NCBI RefSeq assembly: GCF_900091575.1
Contig: NZ_FMCR01000001.1
Span: forward strand, 434,001-498,000
From: Micromonospora saelicesensis
GTDB lineage: Bacteria > Actinomycetota > Actinomycetes > Mycobacteriales > Micromonosporaceae
DNA length: 64,000 bases
Direction: 5' to 3'
The translations under genes and the position numbers were made by a program. Below the pieces are notes generated by a model. That model worked only from the letters and a program-made list of their open reading frames with translations, was not told the DNA's origin and searched no databases. This document shows positions 25,315-34,634 of the stretch, in pieces (position 1 is the stretch's first letter; each line of letters opens with the position of its first letter).

Positions 25315-25925
25315 GGTGGCTCCAGCTGCACCTGCGCTCCCGTCGGGTGCCCCTCGCCCTGACCACCGCGACCTCGTTGATCGCGCTGACCTGGGCGCTG
25401 TCGCTGGCCTACACCGACTCGACGACCATCAGCGCCCGGACGGCCAGCCTCGTCATCATGCTGGCGGTGGTCGCGGTCGGCACCACCCTCAGCGGGGCCG
25501 ACGACGCCCTCGACCACACAATGGCGGTCAACTGGCCGGTACGCCGTGCCGGGCACCTGCTGCTCGGCGCCGCCGCGATCACCGCGCTGCTGTCCCTCAG
25601 CATGATCACCGACACGCGCTACGAACCGTTCGCTCTCATGCTGCGCAACACCGCGGGGCTGCTCGGGCTCACCGCGCTCGGCGCCACGGTGCTGGGTGCC
25701 GCCCTGGCCTGGATAGCCCCGCTGACCTGGACCCTCATCGCGGTGCTGCCGATGATGGGGCCGAGCCAGGATCTGAAGATGCAGCTCGCCGGCTGGTTGA
25801 TCCAACCCGCTGGCAACACCGCCGCCACCGCGTGCGCCGCCGTCCTGGCGGTGACGGGGCTGCTCGCGTACGCCCTGTGGGGTTGCCCAGTGCGGCCGGT
25901 GAGCGAGACGGCCCCCGACCGGTGA
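25311..25925 (+). CDS. Small ABC-transporter-associated membrane protein
   Basis: 204 residues from a GTG overlapping the preceding stop. Five or six hydrophobic segments (ALTTATSLIALTWALSLAY, ASLVIMLAVVAVGTTLSG, GHLLLGAAAITALLSL and so on) span nearly the whole chain. It is the last gene of the sigma/ABC operon and probably the second permease subunit. It has no cytoplasmic domain of note. A perfect palindromic terminator follows 8 nt after the stop. Confidence 0.8.
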   Translation: MRWLQLHLRSRRVPLALTTATSLIALTWALSLAYTDSTTISARTASLVIMLAVVAVGTTLSGADDALDHTMAVNWPVRRAGHLLLGAAAITALLSLSMITDTRYEPFALMLRNTAGLLGLTALGATVLGAALAWIAPLTWTLIAVLPMMGPSQDLKMQLAGWLIQPAGNTAATACAAVLAVTGLLAYALWGCPVRPVSETAPDR

Positions 25926-25932
25926 CGGACGC

Positions 25933-25962
25933 TCCGGTGCTCCGGGATCCCGGAGCACCGGA
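25933..25962. terminator. Perfect 30-bp palindrome, bidirectional terminator
   Basis: The 15-bp arms meet without a spacer (25933-25947 / 25948-25962), with GGATCC at the centre. It separates the convergent ABC operon and the acyl-CoA dehydrogenase gene and should stop both transcripts. Confidence 0.85.
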
Positions 25963-25969
25963 ACCTGGC

Positions 25970-27136
25970 CTAGATATCGGCCAGCAGCTGTCGCGCCATG
26001 ACGATCCGCTGGACCTGGTTGGTGCCCTCGTAGATCTGAGTGATCTTGGCGTCGCGCATCATCCGCTCGACCGGGTAGTCCCGCGTGTAGCCGTAACCAC
26101 CGAGCAACTGCACCGCGTCGGTGGTGATCTCCATGGCGGCGTCGGAGGCGAAGCACTTCGCCGCCGCGCCGAAGTAGGTGAGATCCGCGTCGCCACGCTC
26201 CGACTTGCCGGCAGCCGCGTACGTGAGCTGCCGGGCCGCCTCGAGCTTCATGCCCATGTCGGCCAGCATGAACTGGATCCCCTGGAACTCGGCGACCGCC
26301 TTGCCGAACTGGCGACGCTCGGCCACGTACCCCTTCGCGTAGTCGAGCGCGCCCTGGGCGATCCCGACGGCCTGCGCGGCGATGGTGACCCGGGTGTGGT
26401 CCAGGGTCTTCATCGCTGTCCCGAAGCCGGTGCCCTCCGCGCCGATCATCCGGTCGGCCGGGATCCGCACGTTGTCGAGGTAGACCTCGCGGGTGGGCGA
26501 GCCCTTGATGCCGAGCTTCTTCTCCGGCGCGCCGAAGCTCACCCCGGCATCGGACTTCTCGACCACGAAGGCCGAGATGCCCCGGGACCGGGCGGACGGG
26601 TCGGTGACGGCGAAGACCGTGTAGAACTCGGACACCCCGGCGTTGGTGATCCAGCGCTTCACACCGTTGAGCACCCAGTGATCCCCGTCACGTACCGCCC
26701 TGGTGGTCATGGACGCCGCGTCGCTGCCCGCCTCCGGCTCGGAGAGGCAGTACGAGAACATCGCGTCACCGGCCGCGACGGGCGTCAGGTAACGAGTCTT
26801 GAGATCGGCGGAACCGGACAACAACAGCGGCATGGTGCCGAGTTTGTTCACTGCCGGGATCAGCGAGGAGGACGCGCAGGCGCGTGCCACCTCCTCGATC
26901 ACGATGGCGGTGGCCAGCGCGTCCGCGCCCGCGCCGCCGTACTCCTCGGGAATGTGCGGTGCGTGGAAGTCGGCCGCGCGCAGCGCGTCGTAGGACGCCT
27001 TGGGGAACTCCCCCGTCTCGTCGGCCTCCGCGGCGTGCGGAGCCACCTTCGCGGCGCAGACCTCCCGCACGGCTTCCCGGATCGCCTGGTGCTCCTCGGG
27101 CAACCGGTAGACGTCGAACGACTCCCCTGCGGCCAT
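25970..27136 (-). CDS. Acyl-CoA dehydrogenase
   Basis: 388 residues, the usual ACAD length. The FAD-binding motif [18 protein letters not shown] lies near residue 130, the substrate loop is [15 protein letters not shown], and the catalytic glutamate is in [18 protein letters not shown] near the C-terminus. It introduces the alpha-beta double bond in acyl-CoA thioesters, passing electrons to ETF. The ATG at 27136 has GGGAGG 6 nt upstream and is preferred to the ATG nine codons earlier. Whether it favours short, branched or long chains cannot be told. Confidence 0.94.
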   Translation of the reverse strand: MAAGESFDVYRLPEEHQAIREAVREVCAAKVAPHAAEADETGEFPKASYDALRAADFHAPHIPEEYGGAGADALATAIVIEEVARACASSSLIPAVNKLGTMPLLLSGSADLKTRYLTPVAAGDAMFSYCLSEPEAGSDAASMTTRAVRDGDHWVLNGVKRWITNAGVSEFYTVFAVTDPSARSRGISAFVVEKSDAGVSFGAPEKKLGIKGSPTREVYLDNVRIPADRMIGAEGTGFGTAMKTLDHTRVTIAAQAVGIAQGALDYAKGYVAERRQFGKAVAEFQGIQFMLADMGMKLEAARQLTYAAAGKSERGDADLTYFGAAAKCFASDAAMEITTDAVQLLGGYGYTRDYPVERMMRDAKITQIYEGTNQVQRIVMARQLLADI

Positions 27137-27386
27137 CTCGGCCCTCCCCTTCACCACTATCATGCGCAGTCTGTGACGACTCCTGACCGCCGACCGCGCA
27201 GACTGAAGACTAGCGACTGCAGTTCAGGTGATGTTACCGGCGCGTAGGCATGGGCAGGACGGTGCACCTAACGCGCTCAGCGATGATGGAGATTGAGACA
27301 GTGAGCCACCCTCCGGTGCCCCGCCCAGGCGCCGCAGCAGAATGCGACGCGACGACGCGACGCCAGCGCGAGCGGAGAAGACAGGC

Positions 27387-28814
27387 GTGACGATCCCCTA
27401 CCCCACCATCCAGCCGACCCCCGCCATCGCCGCGGTGACCCCGCCCTCGGGCGCACCCCGGCCGCGGGTGACGTTCCTAGGGACTGGTTACCTCGGTGCG
27501 ACGTACGCCATCTGCTACGCCGAACTGGGCTACGAGGTTCTCGGGTTCGACGTCGACGCCGACAAGATCGCGATGCTGAACGCCGGTCAGGTGCCGATCC
27601 ACGAGCCCGGCCTGGACGAGCTGCTCCGGCGCAACCTCGCCGCCGGCCGCCTCCGGTTCAGCACTGACATCGCCGAGACCGCCGAGTTCGGTGACGTGCA
27701 CTTCATCTGCGTCGGCACCCCGCAGCGGGCCGACGGCATGGGCGCCGACCTGTCGTACGTCGAGGCGTCGGTCACCAGCCTCGCGCAGCACCTGACCCGT
27801 AAGGCGTTGATCGTCGGCAAGTCCACCGTGCCGGTCGGCACCGCCGAGTGGGTCGAGCAGCTCGTCGGCAAGCACACCCCGAACGACCTGGACGTCGAGG
27901 TGGCGTGGAGCCCCGAGTTCCTCCAGGAGGGCTTCGCCGTCGACGACGTCCTGCGGCCCAACCGGATCGTGGTCGGCGTCAAGAGCGAGTGGGCCAACGG
28001 CATGCTCTACGCCGCGCACAAGGGCGTGTTCGACCTGGCCGCCACGGAGGACCGAGAGGTGCCCCTGGTGGTCACCGACTTCTCCACCGCCGAGCTGGTC
28101 AAGGTCGCCGCGAACGCCTTCCTGGCCACCAAGATCTCCTTCATCAACGCGATGGCCGAGGTCTGCGAGGCCTCCGGTGGCGACGTCACCCAGCTGGCCC
28201 GCGCGATCGGCTACGACCCGCGGATCGGCAACCGGTTCCTCCAGGCCGGCCTCGGCTTCGGAGGCGCCTGCCTGCCCAAGGACATCCGGGCCTTCCAGGC
28301 CCGCGCCCAGGAGCTGGGCGCCGGCGAGGCGCTGCGCTTCCTTCACGAGGTCGACCTGATCAACCTGCGCCGTCGTACCCGGGTGCTCCAGCTCGCCGCG
28401 GACCTGCTCGGCCGCCGCTCCGGCCCGGCCGGCCCGGACTTCTCCGGCACCCGGATCGCCGTGCTCGGTGCCACCTTCAAGCCCAACACCGACGACGTCC
28501 GCGACGCCCCGGCGCTCGCCGTCGCCGCACTGCTGCACAAGGCCGGCGCCGACGTGCACGTGTACGACCCGCAGGGCACCGAGAACGCCCGCCGCGCGGT
28601 TCCCGAGTTGACCTACGAGAACAGCATCAACGAGGCGGTCAACGAGGCCGATCTGGTCTGCGTCCTCACCGAGTGGGCCGACTTCCGCAACGCTGATCCG
28701 GTCGCCCTCGGCGACCTGGTCAAGGGTCGCAAGGTCGTCGACGGCCGCAACTGCCTCGACCCGGCACTGTGGGCACAGGCGGGCTGGGAGTACCGGGGCA
28801 TGGGTCGCCCCTGA
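27387..28814 (+). CDS. UDP-glucose / GDP-mannose 6-dehydrogenase family protein
   Basis: 475 residues. The N-terminal Rossmann domain has TFLGTGYLGATYAICYAELGYEVLGFDVD (NAD loop). The active-site cysteine is in LGFGGACLPKD (~residue 296) and the C-terminal domain has GATFKPNTDDVRDAPA. The enzyme oxidises the C6 hydroxyl of a nucleotide sugar to a carboxylate in two NAD+ steps, most likely UDP-glucose to UDP-glucuronate. The GTG at 27387 is chosen because it leaves a short ~30-residue Pro-rich lead; a strong hairpin terminator follows. Confidence 0.93.
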   Translation: MTIPYPTIQPTPAIAAVTPPSGAPRPRVTFLGTGYLGATYAICYAELGYEVLGFDVDADKIAMLNAGQVPIHEPGLDELLRRNLAAGRLRFSTDIAETAEFGDVHFICVGTPQRADGMGADLSYVEASVTSLAQHLTRKALIVGKSTVPVGTAEWVEQLVGKHTPNDLDVEVAWSPEFLQEGFAVDDVLRPNRIVVGVKSEWANGMLYAAHKGVFDLAATEDREVPLVVTDFSTAELVKVAANAFLATKISFINAMAEVCEASGGDVTQLARAIGYDPRIGNRFLQAGLGFGGACLPKDIRAFQARAQELGAGEALRFLHEVDLINLRRRTRVLQLAADLLGRRSGPAGPDFSGTRIAVLGATFKPNTDDVRDAPALAVAALLHKAGADVHVYDPQGTENARRAVPELTYENSINEAVNEADLVCVLTEWADFRNADPVALGDLVKGRKVVDGRNCLDPALWAQAGWEYRGMGRP

Positions 28815-28828
28815 CCCGACCGACGCAC

Positions 28829-28867
28829 CACCGGCCGGCCATCGAGCATCTCGATGGCCGGCCGGTG
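28829..28867 (+). terminator. Terminator of the nucleotide-sugar dehydrogenase gene
   Basis: A perfect 18-bp stem (28829-28846 / 28850-28867) with a CAT loop is followed by TCGTTGTTT. It begins 14 nt after the stop. Confidence 0.9.
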
Positions 28868-28965
28868 TCGTTGTTTGCCCCGGACCCGCCGACAAGAGTC
28901 GAAATCCGCGCCAGCTTTGGGCATGCTGCGACAGTGGGAGTCCACAGTGCGGGTGGAGGGGTGTC

Positions 28966-31900
28966 GTGGCGACCTTTCAATGCTCCTCGTGCGGCCGGGA
29001 GATCAAGCCGGCCGTCCGATGCCCGCACTGTGGGGCAGATCAACCACAGTGGGTCGAGCACCTGGCCGACATTGAGCGTTCGATCGCGGAGATGAAGGCG
29101 CGCGACGCCGCCATCGCCCGCGAGCAGCGGCAGATCGCCGCCAAGATGCAGGCCGCGCTCTTCCAGCGGGACATCCTCGCCCACGCCGGCGAGGAGCGGA
29201 TCAAGCAGGCCACCCGGCCGCGCCGGGTGCTGCGTCGCCGCCCCGGCCGGCGGCCACCGACCGCCACCATGGGAACGCCGCCCCGGGTGCCCCGCCAGGG
29301 CACCCCCTCCGCCCCGGAGGACCCGCCGCCGCCCCCGCCCCGGGCCGCCTGGCTGGACGTGGACGACCCGGAGCACCCGCCGGAGGCGTCCTCGCGCGAG
29401 GTGCAGAACATCCCGCTCGGGCTGGGCGCGCTGCTGCTCGGCGTCGCCGCGGTGGTCTTCGCCGCGGTGGCCACCAGCTCAATGGACGCGCTGGCCCGGC
29501 TCGGCATCCTGCTCCTGGCCACCGTGTTGATGCTGCTCGCCCCACCGGCACTGGCCCGGCGCGGGCTCACCTCGACCGCCGAGACCATCGCCGCGGTCGG
29601 CCTGCTGCTGGTGCCGCTCGCCGGCAACGCCCTCTGGGCGGTGGACCGGATCGGCACCGGCGGCGGCTCCGGCACGGTCTTCGCAGGGGTGATCTTCGCG
29701 GTGACCGCCGCCGTCGCCTTCGGGTACGCCGGTTGGACCGGTCTGCGCGCGCCCCGCTTCGCCACAGTGCTCGCCGCCCAGCCGGTCCTGCCTCTGCTGG
29801 CGTACGACCAGATCACCGGCCCGGGCGGCTGGGCCCTGGTGCTGGCCCTGGTCGCCCTCGTCAACCTCGGCCTGGCCCGCTCCGGCGTGACCGTCGAACG
29901 CCCCGTCCGGCAGGACCTGCCATCGCCGGGCACGCCGTCCGCGCCGCGTCAACGCGACGCGGAGAGTCGACCGGAGGGCGACCCGGAGGAGGCCGCCGAG
30001 CTGATCGACGCCAGCGGCGGCGCCGCTGACCCGCGGCCGACCCGACCGGTGCCCGGCCTGCGTGAGCTGACCTGGTTGCTACACGCCGTGGCGGTCGCCG
30101 TCTCGCTGGCGTACGCGGTCACCGCCCTGCTGCGGGCGCAGACCGTGCCGACCGCGACCGGCGCCGGGGTGGTGCTGCTGCTGGCTGCCATGATCGGGCT
30201 GGCCGGCGCGTTGGTGCTGCGTCGCCCGCCGCTGCCGGACGTCGCGGCAGGCATCGTCACCCTGGCGGTGATCGGCTCGCTCAGCCGAATCGCCTCGGTG
30301 GCACTGCCCGGCCGGGCGCTCCTGCTGATCGCGGCGGTCATCACGGTGACCGGGCTGGCGGTGCGCGCGGTCCCGGAGGCGGCCCGACGTGGCCCACAGT
30401 TGGCCTCCGCGGTGGCGCTGACCGTCAGTGGTCTGGTGGTCGCCGGCGGCGCGCTACGCGCCGGGGTGGCACCGGTCCGGGCGGCACTGCCCGCCTGGAA
30501 CCCCGACCTCAGCCGGTACCCGGGCGAGCTGGCCGCCGCCGTCGGGCCGACCACCTGGCAGCTCGCGGGTGCCGCGTTCCTGCTCACCATCGCGGCGGTG
30601 CTGGCCCTGCCCACCGAGATCCGCCGGGAGTTCGCGGTCGCCGGCGCCGCGCTGACCGCGCTCGCCGTCCCGGCCTCGTTCGGTCTCGGCTGGGCGACAG
30701 CACCCTGGCCAATGGTGATCACCGCGATCGGCATCGGGGTCATCGGGCTCTCTGCCCGCACCGACCGAGCCGCGGTGGCCCACGCCATCGGGGCGGCCGT
30801 GGTCGGCCTGTTCGGCGCTGGTGCCAGCCTGGCCAGCCCCACCCTCACCGCCGCGGTCCTGATCACCCTGTTCGTGGCCGGCACGCTGGTCACGCTGGCG
30901 CCCCGGATCCGGATCGCCTCGGCCGCCTCCGACACGGTCACCGCCTGGGCCGCCGGCGGCGCCGCGTTCGCGCTGCCCGGGGCGGTGGCGGCGTTCGTGG
31001 CCGCGAGCATGCCGAGCGACCCGACCCTCACCCCGGCCAGCCTCCGCGAGGTGACCGTCCCGATCCTGGCGGCCAGCTTCCTGGCGGTCTGCGTGACCCT
31101 GGGCTACGCCGCCGTCGTGCAGGTCTCCCAGCGCCACATCCCCGCGCCGCTGTCGGTCGGCACCGGGCTGGGGGCGCTGATGGTCACCGCCGCCGCGTTC
31201 GGGGCGCCCGGCGCGACCGTCGCCGACGCCTGGGTGGGCGCGCTCCTGCTGGTCGCGGCGGTGCTGCTCTTCCTGGCCCCCTCCATCGACGCCGGCCGTC
31301 GAGCCGACCTCACCCTCGACGGCTCGGACCTGGCCGCCGCGGCGGTCACCACCGCCCTGATCGCCACGCTGGTACGGATCGGGGCGGTACTCGCCCCGGG
31401 TGGGCAGCTGGCGGTGGCCGCCGCCCTGCTCCTGGTGGTCGCCGTGGGCGCCCGCAGCATGCCGGAGGAGTGGCGACGCGGACCGATCCTCGGCCTCACC
31501 GTCGGCGGCGCCCTGATCGGCGTCCTCGCCGGCTGGTCGGCGATCCGCGGTGGGGTCGGCGTGCTGGCCACCCCCGGCCCGATCTGGAGGGGCGATCTGA
31601 GCGACTGGCCGGCCGCCCCCGTCGGCGGTGCCACCTGGCAGGCGCCGGTCGCGCTGGCGCTGCTGGCCCTCGCCGCCGGCATCCTGCTCCCGCCGCCGTG
31701 GCGCTGGGACGTGTCCGGCGTGGCGGTGGTGCTCGCCACGATCGGCGCGCCGGCCGCATTCGATCTGGCCTGGTGGTCACCGGTCCTGGTCGGCGGAATG
31801 GTCGCCACCGTGTTCGGCATGGCAGCGGTGGCCACGGAGGAGGCGCGCGCCGGGCTGTCCCGGGCCACCGTGGCCGGGGTCGTCGCGCTGCACGCCGCCG

Positions 31901-33861
31901 GAGCCGGACTGGTCCGCCCGTGGACCACGGCCCTGGCGCTGGGCAGCATCGCGCTGATCGGCGTGGTGGTGGCCACGCTGGCCCGCGTCCTCGCCGGTCC
32001 ACAGGTCGCCGACATCGAAACCGAGGGGATGCCACCGCACCTGGCGCAGATCGGCGGCGCGGCGATCGGTGCCGCCCTGCTGGCCCTCCCCGGTGCGGTG
32101 GCGGCACTGTCCGCCGAGTTCGAACACTCGGCGCAAGTGGTGCTGACCGCCGCGCTGGCCGCGACGAGCCTCGGCCTGGCCGCCGTGGCCGCGGTCCGCC
32201 GGCTGGTGCCGCAATATCTGCCCTGGGTCAGCGTGGCGGTGGTCGGCGGGGCCACCATCAGCGCCCTCGCCGCCATCCCCACCGGCCTCGCCGCCGGCGT
32301 CTACGCGGCCGCCGCCGCCCTGCTCGGCGTACTGGCCGAGCTGATCCGCGCGGCCACCGTGCCGCCCACCGGCGCGGCCCAGCCGGTCCGGCGCTGGGCG
32401 GTACGACTCGACGGCGCCCTACGGCGGTTGCCGGACGACCCGGAGCGCCGACGGTGGCGGGTCAACCCGGCAGCGGGTGCGTTGGCCGCAGCGGCGCTGC
32501 CGACCGCCCTGGCGCTCGCCTCGATCGCACCCGCACTGGTCACCGCCCTGGTCGAGCCGCACCGCACACTGACCCGGATCTGGCAGGGCCCGCCACCGGA
32601 GCTGCTCACCCCACCGTCGGACGTGGTCAACCCGACCCACGTGCTGACGGCGTTGCTGCTCACCGCGACCGCCGCGCTGGCCGCCACCGGGTTCAGCGGT
32701 GGGCGGCGGTCCCGTGCCGTGCCGGTGGTGCTGCCCGGGGCGGCCGTCACGCTGCTGATCGCACCCATCGCGCTGGGCCAGGGCTGGCCCGCCAGCACCG
32801 TCGCCGCGCTCTCCGTCTTCACCATCGCGATGCTCGGTCTCGCACTGACCCCACCGCCGCCGCTGGTCGAGCGGGCCCGCTCACTGCGGCTGGCCCGGGT
32901 GCTGGTGTTCGCCATCGGTCTGGCCGGTGGCAGCGCCGGGCTCGCCGGCAGCCTTGCCGACCGGCAGATGACCCTGTTCACCCTCGGCAGCGCGGTCGGG
33001 GTGGGCGCGGTGGCGGCGCTGTTCGGCACCACCCAGCGAGCGCGCATCCTCGGCTGGCTCTTCGCCTCACTCATGGCGCAGCTCTTCGTGCTCACCGCCG
33101 GCCTGGTCGCCGGGCTGGCGGCGGTCTGGTCCGCGTTTGGGGTGCTCGCCGTCGGCGCGGTCCTACAGGTGCTCGCCGCGACCCTGCCCCGGCTGCGCCG
33201 CCCCGAGGCGCAGCGGGAAGCGTCCACCGTGGAGTGGACCGGGTACGCTGCCGCGCTGATCGCGTTGGCCCTCGCCTTCGACTCGCCCCGCCACATCGCC
33301 GCCCTGCTGGCCGCCTGGGGCGCTGTCCTCGGGGTGGCGGCGACCCGACCCGGTCGCCGGCCGGTGGAACGCCGGATCCTGTTCTGGGCCGTGGTGGTGT
33401 GTGAGATCACCGCGTGGTGGATCCTGATGCGGGTCGCCGACGTGGCGTTGCCCGAGGCGTACACGCTGCCGTTCGCCGTGTTGGCCCTCCTCGTCGGAGT
33501 CCTGGAGCTGCGTCACCGACCCGACATGAGCAGTTGGGTGGCATACGGGCCGGCGCTGGTCGCGGCCTTCGTGCCGACGCTGGCCATCGTGCTGGCCACC
33601 GAGTCCAGCACGCTGCGGCAGATGCTGCTGCTGCTCGGCGCGGTCGCGGTGCTGATCTTCGGCTCGTCCAGCCAGCAGCAGGCCCCGGTGATCGTCGGCG
33701 CGTCGGTCACCGCGATCACGGCGATCCACGCCCTGTTCAGCCTGGGGCCGTGGCTGGCGCTGATCCCGGTGGGCATCCTGCTGCTGGTGCTCGGTGCGAG
33801 CAACGAACGCCGCCGCCGCGCCCAGGAACGCCTACAGACCGCCCTGCGCGGCATGAGATGA
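28966..33861 (+). CDS. Giant zinc-ribbon polytopic membrane protein (SCO7613 C-terminal-type)
   Basis: 1631 residues from GTG with GGAGGGG upstream. A zinc ribbon opens the protein (C6-x2-C9, C19-x2-C22), then a charged helix (residues ~30-80, likely coiled coil), a Pro-rich linker (~110-130), and roughly forty hydrophobic segments filling residues ~150-1615 in repeated blocks separated by short polar loops; the pattern 'P-x-W-x2-DLS' recurs. It matches the actinomycete family named after SCO7613. The layout suggests internal duplications. Function is unknown; the zinc ribbon is cytoplasmic. The gene is isolated, with a terminator before it and repeats after it. Confidence 0.85.
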   Translation: MATFQCSSCGREIKPAVRCPHCGADQPQWVEHLADIERSIAEMKARDAAIAREQRQIAAKMQAALFQRDILAHAGEERIKQATRPRRVLRRRPGRRPPTATMGTPPRVPRQGTPSAPEDPPPPPPRAAWLDVDDPEHPPEASSREVQNIPLGLGALLLGVAAVVFAAVATSSMDALARLGILLLATVLMLLAPPALARRGLTSTAETIAAVGLLLVPLAGNALWAVDRIGTGGGSGTVFAGVIFAVTAAVAFGYAGWTGLRAPRFATVLAAQPVLPLLAYDQITGPGGWALVLALVALVNLGLARSGVTVERPVRQDLPSPGTPSAPRQRDAESRPEGDPEEAAELIDASGGAADPRPTRPVPGLRELTWLLHAVAVAVSLAYAVTALLRAQTVPTATGAGVVLLLAAMIGLAGALVLRRPPLPDVAAGIVTLAVIGSLSRIASVALPGRALLLIAAVITVTGLAVRAVPEAARRGPQLASAVALTVSGLVVAGGALRAGVAPVRAALPAWNPDLSRYPGELAAAVGPTTWQLAGAAFLLTIAAVLALPTEIRREFAVAGAALTALAVPASFGLGWATAPWPMVITAIGIGVIGLSARTDRAAVAHAIGAAVVGLFGAGASLASPTLTAAVLITLFVAGTLVTLAPRIRIASAASDTVTAWAAGGAAFALPGAVAAFVAASMPSDPTLTPASLREVTVPILAASFLAVCVTLGYAAVVQVSQRHIPAPLSVGTGLGALMVTAAAFGAPGATVADAWVGALLLVAAVLLFLAPSIDAGRRADLTLDGSDLAAAAVTTALIATLVRIGAVLAPGGQLAVAAALLLVVAVGARSMPEEWRRGPILGLTVGGALIGVLAGWSAIRGGVGVLATPGPIWRGDLSDWPAAPVGGATWQAPVALALLALAAGILLPPPWRWDVSGVAVVLATIGAPAAFDLAWWSPVLVGGMVATVFGMAAVATEEARAGLSRATVAGVVALHAAGAGLVRPWTTALALGSIALIGVVVATLARVLAGPQVADIETEGMPPHLAQIGGAAIGAALLALPGAVAALSAEFEHSAQVVLTAALAATSLGLAAVAAVRRLVPQYLPWVSVAVVGGATISALAAIPTGLAAGVYAAAAALLGVLAELIRAATVPPTGAAQPVRRWAVRLDGALRRLPDDPERRRWRVNPAAGALAAAALPTALALASIAPALVTALVEPHRTLTRIWQGPPPELLTPPSDVVNPTHVLTALLLTATAALAATGFSGGRRSRAVPVVLPGAAVTLLIAPIALGQGWPASTVAALSVFTIAMLGLALTPPPPLVERARSLRLARVLVFAIGLAGGSAGLAGSLADRQMTLFTLGSAVGVGAVAALFGTTQRARILGWLFASLMAQLFVLTAGLVAGLAAVWSAFGVLAVGAVLQVLAATLPRLRRPEAQREASTVEWTGYAAALIALALAFDSPRHIAALLAAWGAVLGVAATRPGRRPVERRILFWAVVVCEITAWWILMRVADVALPEAYTLPFAVLALLVGVLELRHRPDMSSWVAYGPALVAAFVPTLAIVLATESSTLRQMLLLLGAVAVLIFGSSSQQQAPVIVGASVTAITAIHALFSLGPWLALIPVGILLLVLGASNERRRRAQERLQTALRGMR

Positions 33862-33866
33862 CTAAC

Positions 33867-33956
33867 CGGAGGGTCCCCGCGGCGTGGGTGAGATGAAGCG
33901 GAGGGTCCCTGCGGCGTGGGTGAGATGAAGCGGAGGGTCCCCGCGGCGTGGGTGAG
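33867..33956. repeat. 32-bp tandem repeat, 2.8 copies
   Basis: Units at 33867-33898, 33899-33930 and 33931-33956 (partial) begin CGGAGGGTCCC and contain GCGGCGTGGGTGAGATGAAG. Copies are head to tail with no spacers and differ at one position. The array starts 5 nt after the stop of the giant membrane protein gene, followed 45 nt later by a family A palindrome. Confidence 0.85.
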
Positions 33957-34001
33957 TGGGGGCGGTGAGTGGGCCGGGTTCGCGTCACCCGCGTCGCCTC
34001 G

Positions 34002-34074
34002 CGCGATCTTGCACTTTCTGTTGCGGCATAAGGGGTAAAAGCCGCGAAGCAACGACCGAAAGTGCAAGATCGCG
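34002..34074. repeat. Intergenic inverted repeat, family A copy 2 (best conserved)
   Basis: Perfect 17-bp arms CGCGATCTTGCACTTTC (34002-34018) and its complement (34058-34074). The 39-nt loop holds a weaker inner stem (GTTGC/GCAAC and GCGGC/GCCGC). It separates the convergent giant membrane protein and purE genes and may act as terminator for both. Confidence 0.85.
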
Positions 34075-34110
34075 GGCGGGGCGGGGCGGGGTGCGGGGTG
34101 CGGGACCGGG

Positions 34111-34602
34111 TTAGTGCAGGGTGGCTTGGAGGGCGGCTTCCTTGGTTGCCACCAGCTTCTCCAGGTCCTGCTGGTAGGTCGTCATCTTGGCGCGCAGGCC
34201 CTCGTCGGCGGCACCGAGGATCCGTACGGCGAGCAGGCCGGCGTTGCGGGCGTTGCCGATCGACACGGTGGCGACCGGGATCCCGGCCGGCATCTGCACG
34301 ATGGACAGCAGCGAGTCCATGCCGTCGAGGTGCTTCAGCGGCACCGGCACACCGATCACCGGCAGCGGCGTCACCGAGGCGACCATGCCCGGCAGTGCGG
34401 CGGCACCCCCGGCCCCCGCGATGATCACCTTGAGGCCCCGGTCGGCGGCGTCGCGCCCGTACTCGATCATCGCGACCGGAGTCCGGTGCGCCGAGATCAC
34501 CCGGACCTCGTACGCCACGCCGAAGTCGTCCAACACCTCGGCGGCGGCCCGCATGGTCGGCCAGTCCGAGTCGCTGCCCATGATCAAGCCAACCGTGCTC
34601 AC
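34111..34602 (-). CDS. purE: N5-carboxyaminoimidazole ribonucleotide mutase
   Basis: 163 residues from GTG with GGAGAGG 6 nt upstream. [25 protein letters not shown] and the SAHRTP motif (SAHR contacts the ribonucleotide) are diagnostic of PurE, and [14 protein letters not shown] and [23 protein letters not shown] follow. It converts N5-CAIR to CAIR in purine synthesis. It lies immediately downstream of purK, which supplies N5-CAIR, so this is the class I (two-enzyme) route. Confidence 0.97.
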   Translation of the reverse strand: MSTVGLIMGSDSDWPTMRAAAEVLDDFGVAYEVRVISAHRTPVAMIEYGRDAADRGLKVIIAGAGGAAALPGMVASVTPLPVIGVPVPLKHLDGMDSLLSIVQMPAGIPVATVSIGNARNAGLLAVRILGAADEGLRAKMTTYQQDLEKLVATKEAALQATLH

Positions 34603-34634
34603 TGCGGCCCTCTCCTCGTTCCCGAAACCGTGAC

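Noticed and set aside
33867..33956. 32-bp tandem repeat as a CRISPR array
   Set aside because: Units touch without spacers and no cas genes are present.
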